From RQOF01 sp964461135 (GTDB lineage Bacteria; Calditrichota; Calditrichia; RBG-13-44-9): DNA of 27,461 nt. The notes under the pieces are model-generated. The model did not search any database and had not been told where the DNA came from. It worked only from the letters and a program-made list of their open reading frames with translations. How positions within the stretch are numbered: the stretch's first letter is position 1; each line of letters begins with the position of its first letter. The DNA is taken from assembly GCA_964461135.1 (NCBI GenBank), contig CAYWTB010000062.1, forward strand, positions 1 through 27,461, given 5' to 3'. Made by a program: the position numbers and the translations under genes. Of the stretch, positions 8,463-16,729 are shown piece by piece.

Positions 8463-8638
8463 TCCCTGAATCTGTTAGGGTGTTGTATTTGGGAAGAACC
8501 AACACTATAAAAAAGGGAGTTTGACTCTGGGCGTCTAATGCAGGCCTCTTCGTGAGGAAGCGTGAACCGTTTAGGCAAGCACCCATCGTGTATGATGCGG
8601 TTCTTTTCCAAATCCGCCCTAATGGTTCAGGGATTTTT
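8463..8638 (+). ncRNA. ssrS: 6S RNA
   Basis: The sequence folds into the long, bulged rod of 6S RNA, the inhibitor of housekeeping-sigma RNA polymerase. The closing stem pairs TCCCTGAA and TTAGGG (8463-8480) with CCCTAA and TTCAGGGA (8617-8633). A second long stem pairs 8487-8500 with 8599-8613, with one extra T. A large open region then forms the central bubble (about 8501-8528 against 8584-8598). The apical arm pairs GGG and GTCTAA with TTTAGGC and CCC, and ends in a CCTC/GAGG hairpin over TTCG. A T-rich tract follows at 8634. The position right after zapA is the classical ssrS location. No consensus promoter is evident in the end of zapA, so the 5' end may come from processing. The call is from structure and synteny without a covariance-model search. 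Confidence 0.85.
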
Positions 8639-8705
8639 ATTATTCTTAAATCAGTCGACTACTTATGACACATCTCGAGATGAAAGTTTTGGAGGAAATT
8701 TAGAA

Positions 8706-10259
8706 ATGGAATGGATTGTTGGAATCGTCATCGGTTTTGTGGTCGGCTTGGTCAGTCTGTGGTTGTTCCTGAAAATGTCCTCAAACAATAAAATATTAAG
8801 TGCCGCATCTGAAACGGCACGAATAATCGAGGAAGCAAAATCAGAAGCAGAATCTCTCAAAAAAGAAAAATTAATTGATATCCAGGAAGAATTATTTGAA
8901 CATAAACAGAAACTGGAAAAAGAGGTTGATACAAAAAGAGAAAATCTGCAGAAACAAGAGTTAAATCTTGATCATAAAGAATTAGAGATTGACCGCAAAG
9001 CCGAAATCATTGATAAAAAAGAAAAAGATGTAGATATTCTGGAAAAGAGGCTCAGTGAGAAAGAAAAATATATTGAGAACAAGACCGCAGAGCTGAATCA
9101 GTTAATCAGTGAACAAGTAAATAAACTGGAGGAAATATCCGGCCTCACCCGCGACGCTGCGCGGCAGATACTGATTCAGGATATGGAAGAAAAAGCCCGG
9201 GAGGAAGGGAAAAAAATTGTCAACAAGATTCTGGACCAGGCTAAGCTGGAAGCCAACCGCAAAGCCATGGAAATCGTAGTATCGGCCATCCAGCAAACAG
9301 CAGCTGAACAATCCGCTGAAGCCACCGTATCCGTGGTTACCCTCCCCAATGATGACATGAAGGGCCGGATTATCGGCCGTGAAGGGCGGAATATCAGGGC
9401 ATTTGAGCTGGTAACCGGTGTAGATGTGATCATCGATGATACTCCGGAAGTGGTCATTTTATCATCCTTTAACAGTTACCGACGGGAAATTGCTAAAATT
9501 GCCATGGAAAAGTTAATTCTTGACGGCCGTATTCACCCTGCACGTATCGAGGAACTTGTCCAAAAAACAGAAGAAGATGTAAAGAATTCATTCCGGGATA
9601 TCGGGGAACAGGCTATGCTGGATGCGGGTGTCCACGGACTACCTGATGAGGTTATTGAACTTATAGGTAAATTAAAATACCTGACTTCATATGGTCAGAA
9701 TGTGCTTAATCATAGCCTGGAAGTAGCATATCTGGCAGGAATGATGGCTACTGAATTAGGTTTGGATCCCAAGATTGCCAAGAGAGCCGGATTGCTGCAC
9801 GATATCGGAAAAGCAATTGACCGTCATACCGATGCACCGCATACCCGGGTGGGAGCAGATCTACTCAAGAAATACAATGAAAATCCCCTAGTAATTAATG
9901 CCATAGAAAGCCATCATGAAGAAGTAAATGCAACTTCCCCTTATACCATTCTGGTAGCGGCGGCGGATTCCATCTCAGGAAGCCGCCCGGGAGCGCGCCG
10001 GGAAACCCTGGAAACTTTCATTAAACGTATGCATGGTCTGGAAGAAATCGCCGAAAAATTTAGCGGAGTAGAAAAAGCACATGCCATTCAGGCCGGACGT
10101 GAAGTCCGTGTGATTGTGGACTGTAATCATATGGATGACAACCGTGCCAAAGATCTGGCAAGAGAAATTGCCCACAAGATTCAGGCGGATTCGGAATTTC
10201 CCGGTCAGATTAAAGTGACAGTAATCAGAGAATACCGCGCTTTTGAGTATGCAACCTAA
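8706..10259 (+). CDS. rny: Ribonuclease Y
   Basis: RNase Y is a membrane-anchored endoribonuclease that initiates mRNA decay. It has an N-terminal transmembrane helix (about residues 3-22), a long charged coiled coil (about 35-180), a KH domain with its GREG loop at 224-227 (KGRIIGREGRNIRAFE), and an HD domain with the metal pair H365-D366 (LLHDIGKAID). The product is 517 residues, the normal length. I place the start at ATG 8706, behind GGAGG at 8691-8695, because the protein then begins with the membrane helix. The in-frame ATG at 8562 lies inside the 6S RNA and is rejected. ymdB follows 85 bases later, a common pairing. Confidence 0.95.
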   Translation: MEWIVGIVIGFVVGLVSLWLFLKMSSNNKILSAASETARIIEEAKSEAESLKKEKLIDIQEELFEHKQKLEKEVDTKRENLQKQELNLDHKELEIDRKAEIIDKKEKDVDILEKRLSEKEKYIENKTAELNQLISEQVNKLEEISGLTRDAARQILIQDMEEKAREEGKKIVNKILDQAKLEANRKAMEIVVSAIQQTAAEQSAEATVSVVTLPNDDMKGRIIGREGRNIRAFELVTGVDVIIDDTPEVVILSSFNSYRREIAKIAMEKLILDGRIHPARIEELVQKTEEDVKNSFRDIGEQAMLDAGVHGLPDEVIELIGKLKYLTSYGQNVLNHSLEVAYLAGMMATELGLDPKIAKRAGLLHDIGKAIDRHTDAPHTRVGADLLKKYNENPLVINAIESHHEEVNATSPYTILVAAADSISGSRPGARRETLETFIKRMHGLEEIAEKFSGVEKAHAIQAGREVRVIVDCNHMDDNRAKDLAREIAHKIQADSEFPGQIKVTVIREYRAFEYAT

Positions 10260-10344
10260 TCGGGAATATTCGGGATAACATTGAACCTGCTAAACTTGCA
10301 GGTCATATCTAAATTGCCACATACAAGCATGGTTAAATTGTAGT

Positions 10345-11154
10345 ATGAATATATTATTTATTGCAGATATTGTGGGAGAAGAAATGACAGATATAATCCT
10401 CGATATTCTCCCCCGCCTGAAAAGGCATTATGACATTGATTTTATTATTGCCAACGTGGAAAATCTGGATAAAGGAAAGGGTGTCCTTCCCAAACAGATT
10501 GATCGCTTGAAGACAGAGGGAATTGATTGTCTCACATCCGGAAACCACATCTGGGAACCACGCAAAAAGGAAGTACTGGTAACCTATGCCGGCTACCTCC
10601 TGCGTCCCCTTAATTATCCGGAAGGCAATGTGGGTGTAGGATCAGTCGTGATCAGAGCAAAAAACGGGAAAAAAGTGGGTATCCTCAACCTTCAGGGCCG
10701 GAGCTTCATGTACCCTATTAATTGCCCGTTTACCAGCGGGATGAAGGAAGTCCGGCGGCTACGGTCCGAGACTGACCTTATCGTTGTGGATTTTCATGCA
10801 GAAGCTACTGCTGAGAAACAAGCCCTCGGCTGGCACCTGGATGGAAAGGTGTCCGCGGTAATTGGCACCCATACTCATGTCCAGACAGCCGACGAACGTA
10901 TATTAAATAATGGTACTGCTTACATCACCGATGCCGGCATGTGCGGGCCTTTCGACTCGGTAATCGGCATGGATACCCGTAAAGCCATTGACCGCTTCAT
11001 CCTTCAAACTCATATCTATTATTCAATCGCCAAGGAAAATAACAGATTTAATGGCATTGTTCTTGCCATAAATGAGGATAATGGGAAAGCTGAAAATATT
11101 CAGAGATTGAATTTCAGTAAAAAGGAGTTTGATCAAAATGGCCAAGGTAATTGA
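10345..11154 (+). CDS. ymdB: YmdB-family metallophosphoesterase
   Basis: This 269-residue calcineurin-like phosphoesterase belongs to the YmdB family (TIGR00282). Its Bacillus member has phosphodiesterase activity on 2',3'- or 3',5'-cyclic nucleotides and affects RNA turnover and multicellular behaviour. The dinuclear metal ligands line up with that family: D8, E39-N40 (NVEN), N67-H68 (SGNHIW), H151 (DFHAEA) and H176/H178 (GTHTH). The C-terminal TDAGMCGP motif is also present. The gene follows rny and overlaps the folD start by 17 bases, so it is probably part of the same transcript. The physiological substrate here is unknown. Confidence 0.93.
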   Translation: MNILFIADIVGEEMTDIILDILPRLKRHYDIDFIIANVENLDKGKGVLPKQIDRLKTEGIDCLTSGNHIWEPRKKEVLVTYAGYLLRPLNYPEGNVGVGSVVIRAKNGKKVGILNLQGRSFMYPINCPFTSGMKEVRRLRSETDLIVVDFHAEATAEKQALGWHLDGKVSAVIGTHTHVQTADERILNNGTAYITDAGMCGPFDSVIGMDTRKAIDRFILQTHIYYSIAKENNRFNGIVLAINEDNGKAENIQRLNFSKKEFDQNGQGN

Positions 11155-12025
11155 TGGCAGGTCCATCGCCCAGAGAATTCGTGAGGAAGTCAGGAAAGAA
11201 GTAAGTATCCTCTCCCGACAGGGAAAAGTACCGGGATTGGCCGTGATTCTGGTAGGAAATAATCCTGCGTCAGAAGTGTATGTGAATATGAAATCCAAAG
11301 CCTGTAAAGAGGCGGGAATCCATTCCATCACGGACCGCCTGTCATCTGACCTCAGTGAACAGGAACTTCTGGATAAAGTCCGATTTTACAATGAAAGTAA
11401 ACAATTTCATGGATTGCTGGTTCAGCTGCCCCTGCCTGCTCATATTAATGAACAGAGAATTATTGAAGCTATGGAGCCTCACAAAGATGTGGATTGTTTT
11501 CATCCCTATAATGTAGGTCGCCTAATGATTGGCCAGCCTATCTTTGAACCTGCAACACCCGCGGGTATTGTGGAGCTACTTAAACAGACTGGTATTGATA
11601 CCAGGGGAAAGCATGTAGTTGTGCTGGGACGCAGTAACATCGTTGGGAAACCTTTAAGTATGATGCTGGTTCAAAAACATAAAGGTGCAAATGCTATTGT
11701 AACCATTGTTCATACAGCAGCATCCAACCTAACAAAGTATACATTGCAGGCGGATATTTTGATAGCCGCCATGGGCAAACCGGAAGTTGTGACCGGACAA
11801 ATGGTAAAAAAGGACGTGGTGGTCATTGATGTGGGGGTAAACAGGGTTCCGGCTGATAATGAAAAGGGATATCGTCTGGTGGGAGATGTTATTTTTGATG
11901 AAGTTATAAAAAAAGCTAAGGCCATAACACCGGTGCCCGGGGGAGTAGGACCTATGACTATCGCTTTACTTTTAAAAAATACCGTGAAAGCGTACTGGCT
12001 TCAACAGGTGACCGGTAAAAAATGA
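11138..12025 (+). CDS. folD: Bifunctional methylenetetrahydrofolate dehydrogenase/cyclohydrolase
   Basis: FolD interconverts 5,10-methylene-THF, methenyl-THF and 10-formyl-THF in one-carbon metabolism, using NADP(H). The 295-residue protein has the substrate motif PASEVYVNMKSKA, with Y48 and catalytic K52 in YxxxK spacing. It also has DVDCFHPYN, the Rossmann signature VVLGRSNIVGKPLS and the C-terminal PGGVGPMTIALLLKNT. I chose ATG 11138 behind AAAGGAG; an in-frame TTG at 11129 would only add MIK. The gene overlaps the end of ymdB by 17 bases, consistent with translational coupling. Confidence 0.96.
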   Translation: MAKVIDGRSIAQRIREEVRKEVSILSRQGKVPGLAVILVGNNPASEVYVNMKSKACKEAGIHSITDRLSSDLSEQELLDKVRFYNESKQFHGLLVQLPLPAHINEQRIIEAMEPHKDVDCFHPYNVGRLMIGQPIFEPATPAGIVELLKQTGIDTRGKHVVVLGRSNIVGKPLSMMLVQKHKGANAIVTIVHTAASNLTKYTLQADILIAAMGKPEVVTGQMVKKDVVVIDVGVNRVPADNEKGYRLVGDVIFDEVIKKAKAITPVPGGVGPMTIALLLKNTVKAYWLQQVTGKK

Positions 12026-12044
12026 CGACAAATTACAGAAGCAT

Positions 12045-12416
12045 ATGAGTGCTAACGCAACCGATAAGGGAAAATGGGCAGAAGAAATTGCCGGCAATTT
12101 TCTGGAAAAGAAATCATATAACCTTCTTTTCCGGAACTGGCGTGCCGAACGAGGTGATATTGATATTATCGCATTAGACGGAGATTGTCTGGTCTTCATC
12201 GAAGTTAAAGCCGGTTTTTCCCGGAAATTCGGTCCACCGGAATTACGTATTACTCAGGCAAAAAAGAGACAATTATATAAACTGGCATCTATATTCATAG
12301 CGGGAGCAGATATTTCAAAAATTGAACATCAGAGTTATCGGTTTGATGTAGTAGTCGTTGATGGACATCAAAATAAATACGACATCCGGCATTATAAAAA
12401 CGCCTTTTACCTTTGA
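12045..12416 (+). CDS. yraN: YraN-family (UPF0102) predicted endonuclease-like protein
   Basis: A 123-residue UPF0102 protein. The start KGKWAEEIAGNFLEKKSY is followed by the restriction-endonuclease-like core motif RAERGDIDIIALDGDCLVF and IEVKAG, with acidic residues and an ExK triad resembling metal-dependent nucleases. Family members are widespread, and their cellular role is not settled. The gene lies 19 bases after folD and is probably the last member of this housekeeping run; no obvious terminator follows. Confidence 0.9.
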   Translation: MSANATDKGKWAEEIAGNFLEKKSYNLLFRNWRAERGDIDIIALDGDCLVFIEVKAGFSRKFGPPELRITQAKKRQLYKLASIFIAGADISKIEHQSYRFDVVVVDGHQNKYDIRHYKNAFYL

Positions 12417-12524
12417 TGTTTTAGGATTGCGGAGCGGATTTCACAGGATGAATACCTGCAGGGAATAAGCTATCAAACTTTCTAATTGTTGTAAACGTAA
12501 AACGATGTTGAGTGGAGAAATGTT

Positions 12525-12989
12525 ATGCCCATCACGAAAAACAAAGGAATTTCAAGAATTGATTCGGAGGCCTGCCGTACATATGGGTGGTATGTTCGGG
12601 CCCGCTTCCAGGGAAAAGTTATATCCAAATTATTCAGCGACGGGAAATACGGCGGTAAAGCAAAAGCGCTGATGAAGGCCCGGCGGTTTTACAAAAAATC
12701 CATGGAAAAATTGGTCAGGCGGCACAGTGATGTGGCATCTAATAAGATCCCCATTAAGACAATTGTCAGCAAAAACAAGCGCAATAACACCGGGGTGGTA
12801 GGAGTTCAAAAGATTAAAAGGAAAAATAATAGTGGAACAGTTTATCAGGCATATCGTGTGAATTGGACTGATCGCACCGGTAAATCCCGTACCAAATTCT
12901 TTTCAGTCGATAAACACGGGGATAAAAAAGCATTTGTACTTGCCTGTCAGCACCGGAAGGAAAAAATCATGGAACATTATTACTCCTGA
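12525..12989 (+). CDS. Tandem AP2-type DNA-binding domain protein
   Basis: This 154-residue, very basic protein has two copies of an AP2/integrase-type DNA-binding fold. Copy 1 spans about residues 8-62 and copy 2 about 90-148. They share the pattern Y-x2-Y/V, GK, KxFS, KxG and a C-terminal helix with alanines and RK (compare SKLFSDGKYGGKAKALMKA with TKFFSVDKHGDKKAFVLAC). A basic linker with KNKRNN joins them. No HNH or integrase catalytic domain is attached, unlike many bacterial AP2 proteins, so this may be a free-standing DNA-binding or regulatory protein, or a relic of a mobile element. GGAG precedes the ATG. Its target is unknown. Confidence 0.8.
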   Translation: MPITKNKGISRIDSEACRTYGWYVRARFQGKVISKLFSDGKYGGKAKALMKARRFYKKSMEKLVRRHSDVASNKIPIKTIVSKNKRNNTGVVGVQKIKRKNNSGTVYQAYRVNWTDRTGKSRTKFFSVDKHGDKKAFVLACQHRKEKIMEHYYS

Positions 12990-13004
12990 GTCTTTACTGC
13001 CTAA

Positions 13005-13232
13005 ACTTCCCTGCTGATTACCAGCTGGCTTTTTCGCCCGACCATTTCCTCCAGGAAAATCCAGAAAATCAACCTTTCAAAAAAATTACCTTGCCCGAAT
13101 CAAAACTACGGGTTCAATTATATTCGGACGGCCAAAAATTACGGACACTTTTTAGAATCCGGTGTTGAAAGTATGGCACTCAAGGGGGGACTAAAAGAAA
13201 AACTGATTGATTCAATCACCGGCCTTTTCTAA
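13005..13232 (+). pseudogene. Startless coding-like stretch, possible gene remnant
   Basis: From 13005 to the TAA at 13230-13232 one frame stays open for 75 codons but contains no ATG, GTG or TTG until an ATG 19 codons from the end. The last third reads like a protein C-terminus (for example ALKGGLKEKLIDSITGLF). I do not recognise the family. It could be the decayed 3' end of a lost gene between the AP2 gene and the Lon-like protease, or a chance open frame. Confidence 0.25.
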
Positions 13233-13251
13233 TTTGATAAAAAATATCAAA
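13233..13251. promoter_or_regulatory. Palindromic site upstream of the Lon-like protease
   Basis: TTTGATA (13233-13239) and TATCAAA (13245-13251) are perfect inverted copies around five As, ending 14 bases before the protease ATG. Symmetry, size and position fit a dimeric repressor operator. No cognate regulator can be named from this window. Confidence 0.4.
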
Positions 13252-13265
13252 TAAAGGACATCAAA

Positions 13266-15728
13266 ATGGCCGTTACCGAGTTAAAATCCCAGCAGCTTCA
13301 TAAAAACATCAGTTTAGAACTTTTCCCTTTTGAGACCACCGATAAACTTGATCCCCTGAACACCGTTATCGGGCAGGATCGGGCGATAAAAGCGATTCGC
13401 CTGGCGCTCGAAATGGAACACAGTGGCTATAATGTTTTTGTAACCGGCATGTCCGGTACTGGCCGAACTACCATTGTCAGGGATATTTTGGAAAATCTTG
13501 CTAAAATACGTCAGGTACCGGATGACTGGATATATGTTTATAACTTTCATGAACGGGACGTGCCAAATGCCCTGCGTCTTCCAGCAGGACGGGGTAAAAA
13601 TTTTGCCGGTGACATGCAGGAGTTGATTGATACACTTAAAAAAGAAATTCCCGCCACCTTTGACAGTGAGGAGTATGAGAAGCAGAATGCTTCTATTCTG
13701 ATGAAGAATACCGAACGGAAACGCCAGATAATGAACCGGCTGGATTCGGAAGCCCGTGAGATGGGTGTTCAGATTCATAGCACACCGGCCGGTTTTCAGA
13801 CGATTATTCTGAAAAACAACCAACCCTTGAGCACCGAAGATTTTGAAAAACTGAGTGAAAAGGATAAAAAAGAGATTGAAAAACGGTTGGAGGCGGTACA
13901 GGAAAAAATAAATGCCGTGGTGCGGGAAATTGTTAAAATTGACCGGGAATCTCAACAGAATATACGGGCATTAAATGAAAAAGTAGCGTCTTTCATAGTA
14001 GATCGTTATATCGAGGATCTCAAATCCGATTATGTCTCCCACACAGAGATAGTCAAATATCTGGATGACGTACGAAGTGATACCATAACCAATATAGATG
14101 CATTTCTTACTGAAACCCGCAAGGAATCCGAAAAAGATGGTGATATGTCCACGACTGGAGATCACTTCATTCGTTACAGGGTTAACGTCCTGGTGGATAA
14201 CAGTAAATGCAAGGGCGCACCGGTAATATATGAACCAAATCCGACCTATAACAATTTATTCGGCCGTATCGAAAAACAAGTCATCATGGGTGCCCAGGTA
14301 ACCGACCACACCATGTTGAGAGCCGGCAGCCTGCATCGCGCCAACGGGGGTTACCTCATGACGGAAGCCTATCAAGTCCTGACGAATTCATATGTTTATG
14401 ACTCTTTGAAGAGAGTTATTAAAACCAAAGAGATCCGGACAGAGGACGTGTCCGAGCTCTATGGATTCATTTCGGCAGCAGGGATCCGCCCTGAGCCCAT
14501 TCCCCTTAATCTTAAGGTAATTCTCATTGGCTGGAATGATATTTATTATCTGCTGCAGGCCTACGATCAGGACTTCAGTAAAATATTTAAAATCCGGGCG
14601 GATTTTGATTATGAGACTGATTCAACCAGGGAAAGCATTCAAAAATATTCTCAGTTTATCAGTAAAGTGTCTATGGAAGAACATCTTCTGCCATTTCATT
14701 GCAGTGCGGTGCGGGAAGTCATTTATTATGGAAACCGACTGGTAGATGATCAGGAAAAAATCAGTCTGCGCTTCGGCTCCCTGGTGGGCATTATCCGTGA
14801 AGCCAATCATTATGCCAAACGGGACAAAAGCAAAGCTGTGCGTGAAAAACATGTTAAAAAAGCCGTTTCAGAATCAATCTACCGGAATAGTATGATTGAA
14901 GAAAAAGTCCAGGAAATTTTCAAACGCAATATTTTTAAAATTGATGTGAGCGGTGCAAAGGCGGGAGAAATCAATGGTCTTTCCGTTTCCCAGATCGGAG
15001 ATTTTTCTTTCGGACGACCCACCAAAATTACCGCCAAAACTTATATCGGCAATGAAAACGTTATAAATATTGAACGAAAGGCCCGCCTGAGCGGAAAATT
15101 TCATGATAAGGGTTTGTTGATTCTTGCGGGGTTCTTCAACTCAAAGTTCGGACAATATATTCCCCCGGCCTTTTCCGCCAGTCTCACCTTTGAACAGAGT
15201 TATTCCACCATAGATGGGGACAGTGCATCTTCCACCGAACTTTATGCTCTTATTTCCAGTCTGGCAAATGTACCTATCAGACAGGGCCTCGCCGTAACCG
15301 GTTCCGTGAACCAGAATGGGGAAATACAGGCCATCGGTGGAGTCAATGAAAAGATTGAGGGTTTTTTCCAGGTCTGCAAGGATAAAAAACTGACCGGGGA
15401 ACAGGGAGTTATTATTCCCCGCAGCAACATCGATAACCTTATGTTGAAAGACGAGGTGCAACAGGCGGTCAGACGGGGGAAATTTCATATCTGGGCGGTA
15501 GATACCATAGAAGACGGTCTCCGGATTCTTACCGGGCGGGAACCCGGAAAACGTCAGAAAAATGGTAAGTTTCCAAAAAATTCCCTTTTTTACCTGGTGG
15601 AAGAGCAATTACAGGCTTATGCCAAGCGAGCCAGTGAATTCAGAAAAAATATACTGGGGAAAAAGAAGAAGGAGGATTCTGATAAAAGCAAGCGTGAAAA
15701 CAGTGAAAACGGAGAAGGCGACCTGTAA
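13266..15728 (+). CDS. Lon-family ATP-dependent protease (AAA_32/LonB-like type)
   Basis: This 820-residue protease belongs to the Lon-like branch with an AAA_32 ATPase region (PF13654), distinct from classical LonA. The Walker A is GMSGTGRTT (residues 61-69). A long charged helical insertion (about 120-280) interrupts the ATPase. Later conserved segments are GSLHRANGGYLMTEAYQVL and a sensor/lid region. The C-terminal S16 protease domain has catalytic S653 in DGDSASS and K696 in VNEKIEGFF. Their 43-residue spacing equals that of E. coli Lon S679/K722, so the enzyme should be active. A basic tail (from about 790) follows. AGGAC lies before the ATG, and a palindrome at 13233-13251 may control the gene. 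It acts in the cytosol; substrates are unknown. Confidence 0.93.
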   Translation: MAVTELKSQQLHKNISLELFPFETTDKLDPLNTVIGQDRAIKAIRLALEMEHSGYNVFVTGMSGTGRTTIVRDILENLAKIRQVPDDWIYVYNFHERDVPNALRLPAGRGKNFAGDMQELIDTLKKEIPATFDSEEYEKQNASILMKNTERKRQIMNRLDSEAREMGVQIHSTPAGFQTIILKNNQPLSTEDFEKLSEKDKKEIEKRLEAVQEKINAVVREIVKIDRESQQNIRALNEKVASFIVDRYIEDLKSDYVSHTEIVKYLDDVRSDTITNIDAFLTETRKESEKDGDMSTTGDHFIRYRVNVLVDNSKCKGAPVIYEPNPTYNNLFGRIEKQVIMGAQVTDHTMLRAGSLHRANGGYLMTEAYQVLTNSYVYDSLKRVIKTKEIRTEDVSELYGFISAAGIRPEPIPLNLKVILIGWNDIYYLLQAYDQDFSKIFKIRADFDYETDSTRESIQKYSQFISKVSMEEHLLPFHCSAVREVIYYGNRLVDDQEKISLRFGSLVGIIREANHYAKRDKSKAVREKHVKKAVSESIYRNSMIEEKVQEIFKRNIFKIDVSGAKAGEINGLSVSQIGDFSFGRPTKITAKTYIGNENVINIERKARLSGKFHDKGLLILAGFFNSKFGQYIPPAFSASLTFEQSYSTIDGDSASSTELYALISSLANVPIRQGLAVTGSVNQNGEIQAIGGVNEKIEGFFQVCKDKKLTGEQGVIIPRSNIDNLMLKDEVQQAVRRGKFHIWAVDTIEDGLRILTGREPGKRQKNGKFPKNSLFYLVEEQLQAYAKRASEFRKNILGKKKKEDSDKSKRENSENGEGDL

Positions 15729-15784
15729 GATAGCTGCCTGCCCATTAAAAGTCCGGAAGCTACGGGTTGTATAAATCCCCTGTT

Positions 15785-15809
15785 CTGGTCATTTTCCCGG
15801 AATGACCGG
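15785..15809. terminator. Hairpin between converging genes, possible bidirectional terminator
   Basis: CTGGTCATT (15785-15793) pairs over 9 bp (one G-U) with AATGACCGG (15801-15809) around a 7-base loop. It lies between the 3' ends of the protease gene and galU. There is no strong T run on either side, so intrinsic termination is uncertain. Confidence 0.45.
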
Positions 15810-15822
15810 AGATCCCCCTAAC

Positions 15823-16716
15823 TTATTTCTTTATATTTCGGTTCTTTCCCGGGCCAGCTGAAATTATGTCTTTTAAGAATTCACGAAAATCGCTGGAAAA
15901 TTCTTTCCTCTTCAGTCCAAACTCCACGAATGTTTTCATATAATCCAGTTTATTACCAATGTCATAACGTTTACCTTCAATTTTATAAGCAAAAACATCC
16001 TCCCTTTTTAACAGAAGCTTCAGGGCATCTGTCAGCTGGATTTCATTGTTTTTTCCCGAACCGGTCTGGTCCAGTGCATTGAATATTTCCGGAGTCAGAA
16101 TATAGCGCCCTGCTATGGCAAGATTGGAGGGGCTCTCGTCTTTTTTCGGTTTTTCTATCAGATCCTCCACCTTCCAGATGGAATTACTGATTTTTGTTCC
16201 AGCTATGATCCCATAGCGCTCCACCTTTTCGGGTGCAACTTCTTCCACCGCAATAACAGACTGGCGATACTGGTTGTACACATCAATCAAGTGCTGGGTA
16301 ACCGGAATTACCGAATCGATAATGGTATCACCCAGGAGTACCACGAAGGGTTCATTACTGGTGTGCTGCCTGGCATAACGAATGGCATCTCCCAGGCCAT
16401 TCAACTCCTTCTGGCGGATAAAATGAATATTCGCCATCTCCCCTATGCGGCGTATTTCATGATATGACTTACGGTCCTCTTTACTTTTTAACAGAATTTC
16501 GAGTTCTGTCAGGCGGTCAAAATGATCCTCAATGGCTCTCTTACCTTTTCCTGAAATGATCAGGATATCCTCGATGCCCGAATCTACCGCTTCCTGTACC
16601 ACATATTGTATGGTGGGTGTATCAATTATGGGTAACATTTCTTTGGGCTGAGCCTTCGTTACAGGCAGAAAACGGGTTCCCAGACCCGCTGCCGGTATCA
16701 CTGCCTTGCGTACCAT
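15823..16716 (-). CDS. galU: UTP-glucose-1-phosphate uridylyltransferase family protein
   Basis: This 297-residue nucleotidyltransferase transfers UMP from UTP to a sugar-1-phosphate, normally glucose-1-phosphate. The GalU signatures are present: the nucleotide loop AAGLGTRFLPVTKAQPKEM (residues 9-27), VVQEAVDSGIEDILIISGKGK, FVVLLGDTI and the late EGKRYDIGNKLDY. GAGGT lies 6 bases before the ATG. It is the second gene of a two-gene unit, 13 bases after a glucuronokinase-like GHMP kinase. That neighbour suggests the enzyme may also, or mainly, accept glucuronate-1-phosphate or another salvaged sugar-1-phosphate. The family call is firm; the substrate is inferred. Confidence 0.92.
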   Translation of the reverse strand: MVRKAVIPAAGLGTRFLPVTKAQPKEMLPIIDTPTIQYVVQEAVDSGIEDILIISGKGKRAIEDHFDRLTELEILLKSKEDRKSYHEIRRIGEMANIHFIRQKELNGLGDAIRYARQHTSNEPFVVLLGDTIIDSVIPVTQHLIDVYNQYRQSVIAVEEVAPEKVERYGIIAGTKISNSIWKVEDLIEKPKKDESPSNLAIAGRYILTPEIFNALDQTGSGKNNEIQLTDALKLLLKREDVFAYKIEGKRYDIGNKLDYMKTFVEFGLKRKEFSSDFREFLKDIISAGPGKNRNIKK

Positions 16717-16729
16717 GTATCTACCTCAT

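Noticed and set aside
8562..8705. N-terminal extension of RNase Y by 48 residues
   Set aside because: It overlaps the 3' half of the 6S RNA, has no ribosome site, and would put soluble residues before the membrane anchor. The GGAGG-ATG at 8691-8708 gives the standard protein.
10286..10302. Terminator between rny and ymdB (CCTGC/GCAGG hairpin)
   Set aside because: The stem is only 5 bp and no T run follows, so the two genes are treated as possibly co-transcribed.
13314..13955. 213-codon open frame antisense to the Lon-like protease
   Set aside because: It is wholly antisense to a conserved ATPase domain and is rich in phenylalanine, as expected from the complement of a lysine/glutamate-rich gene.
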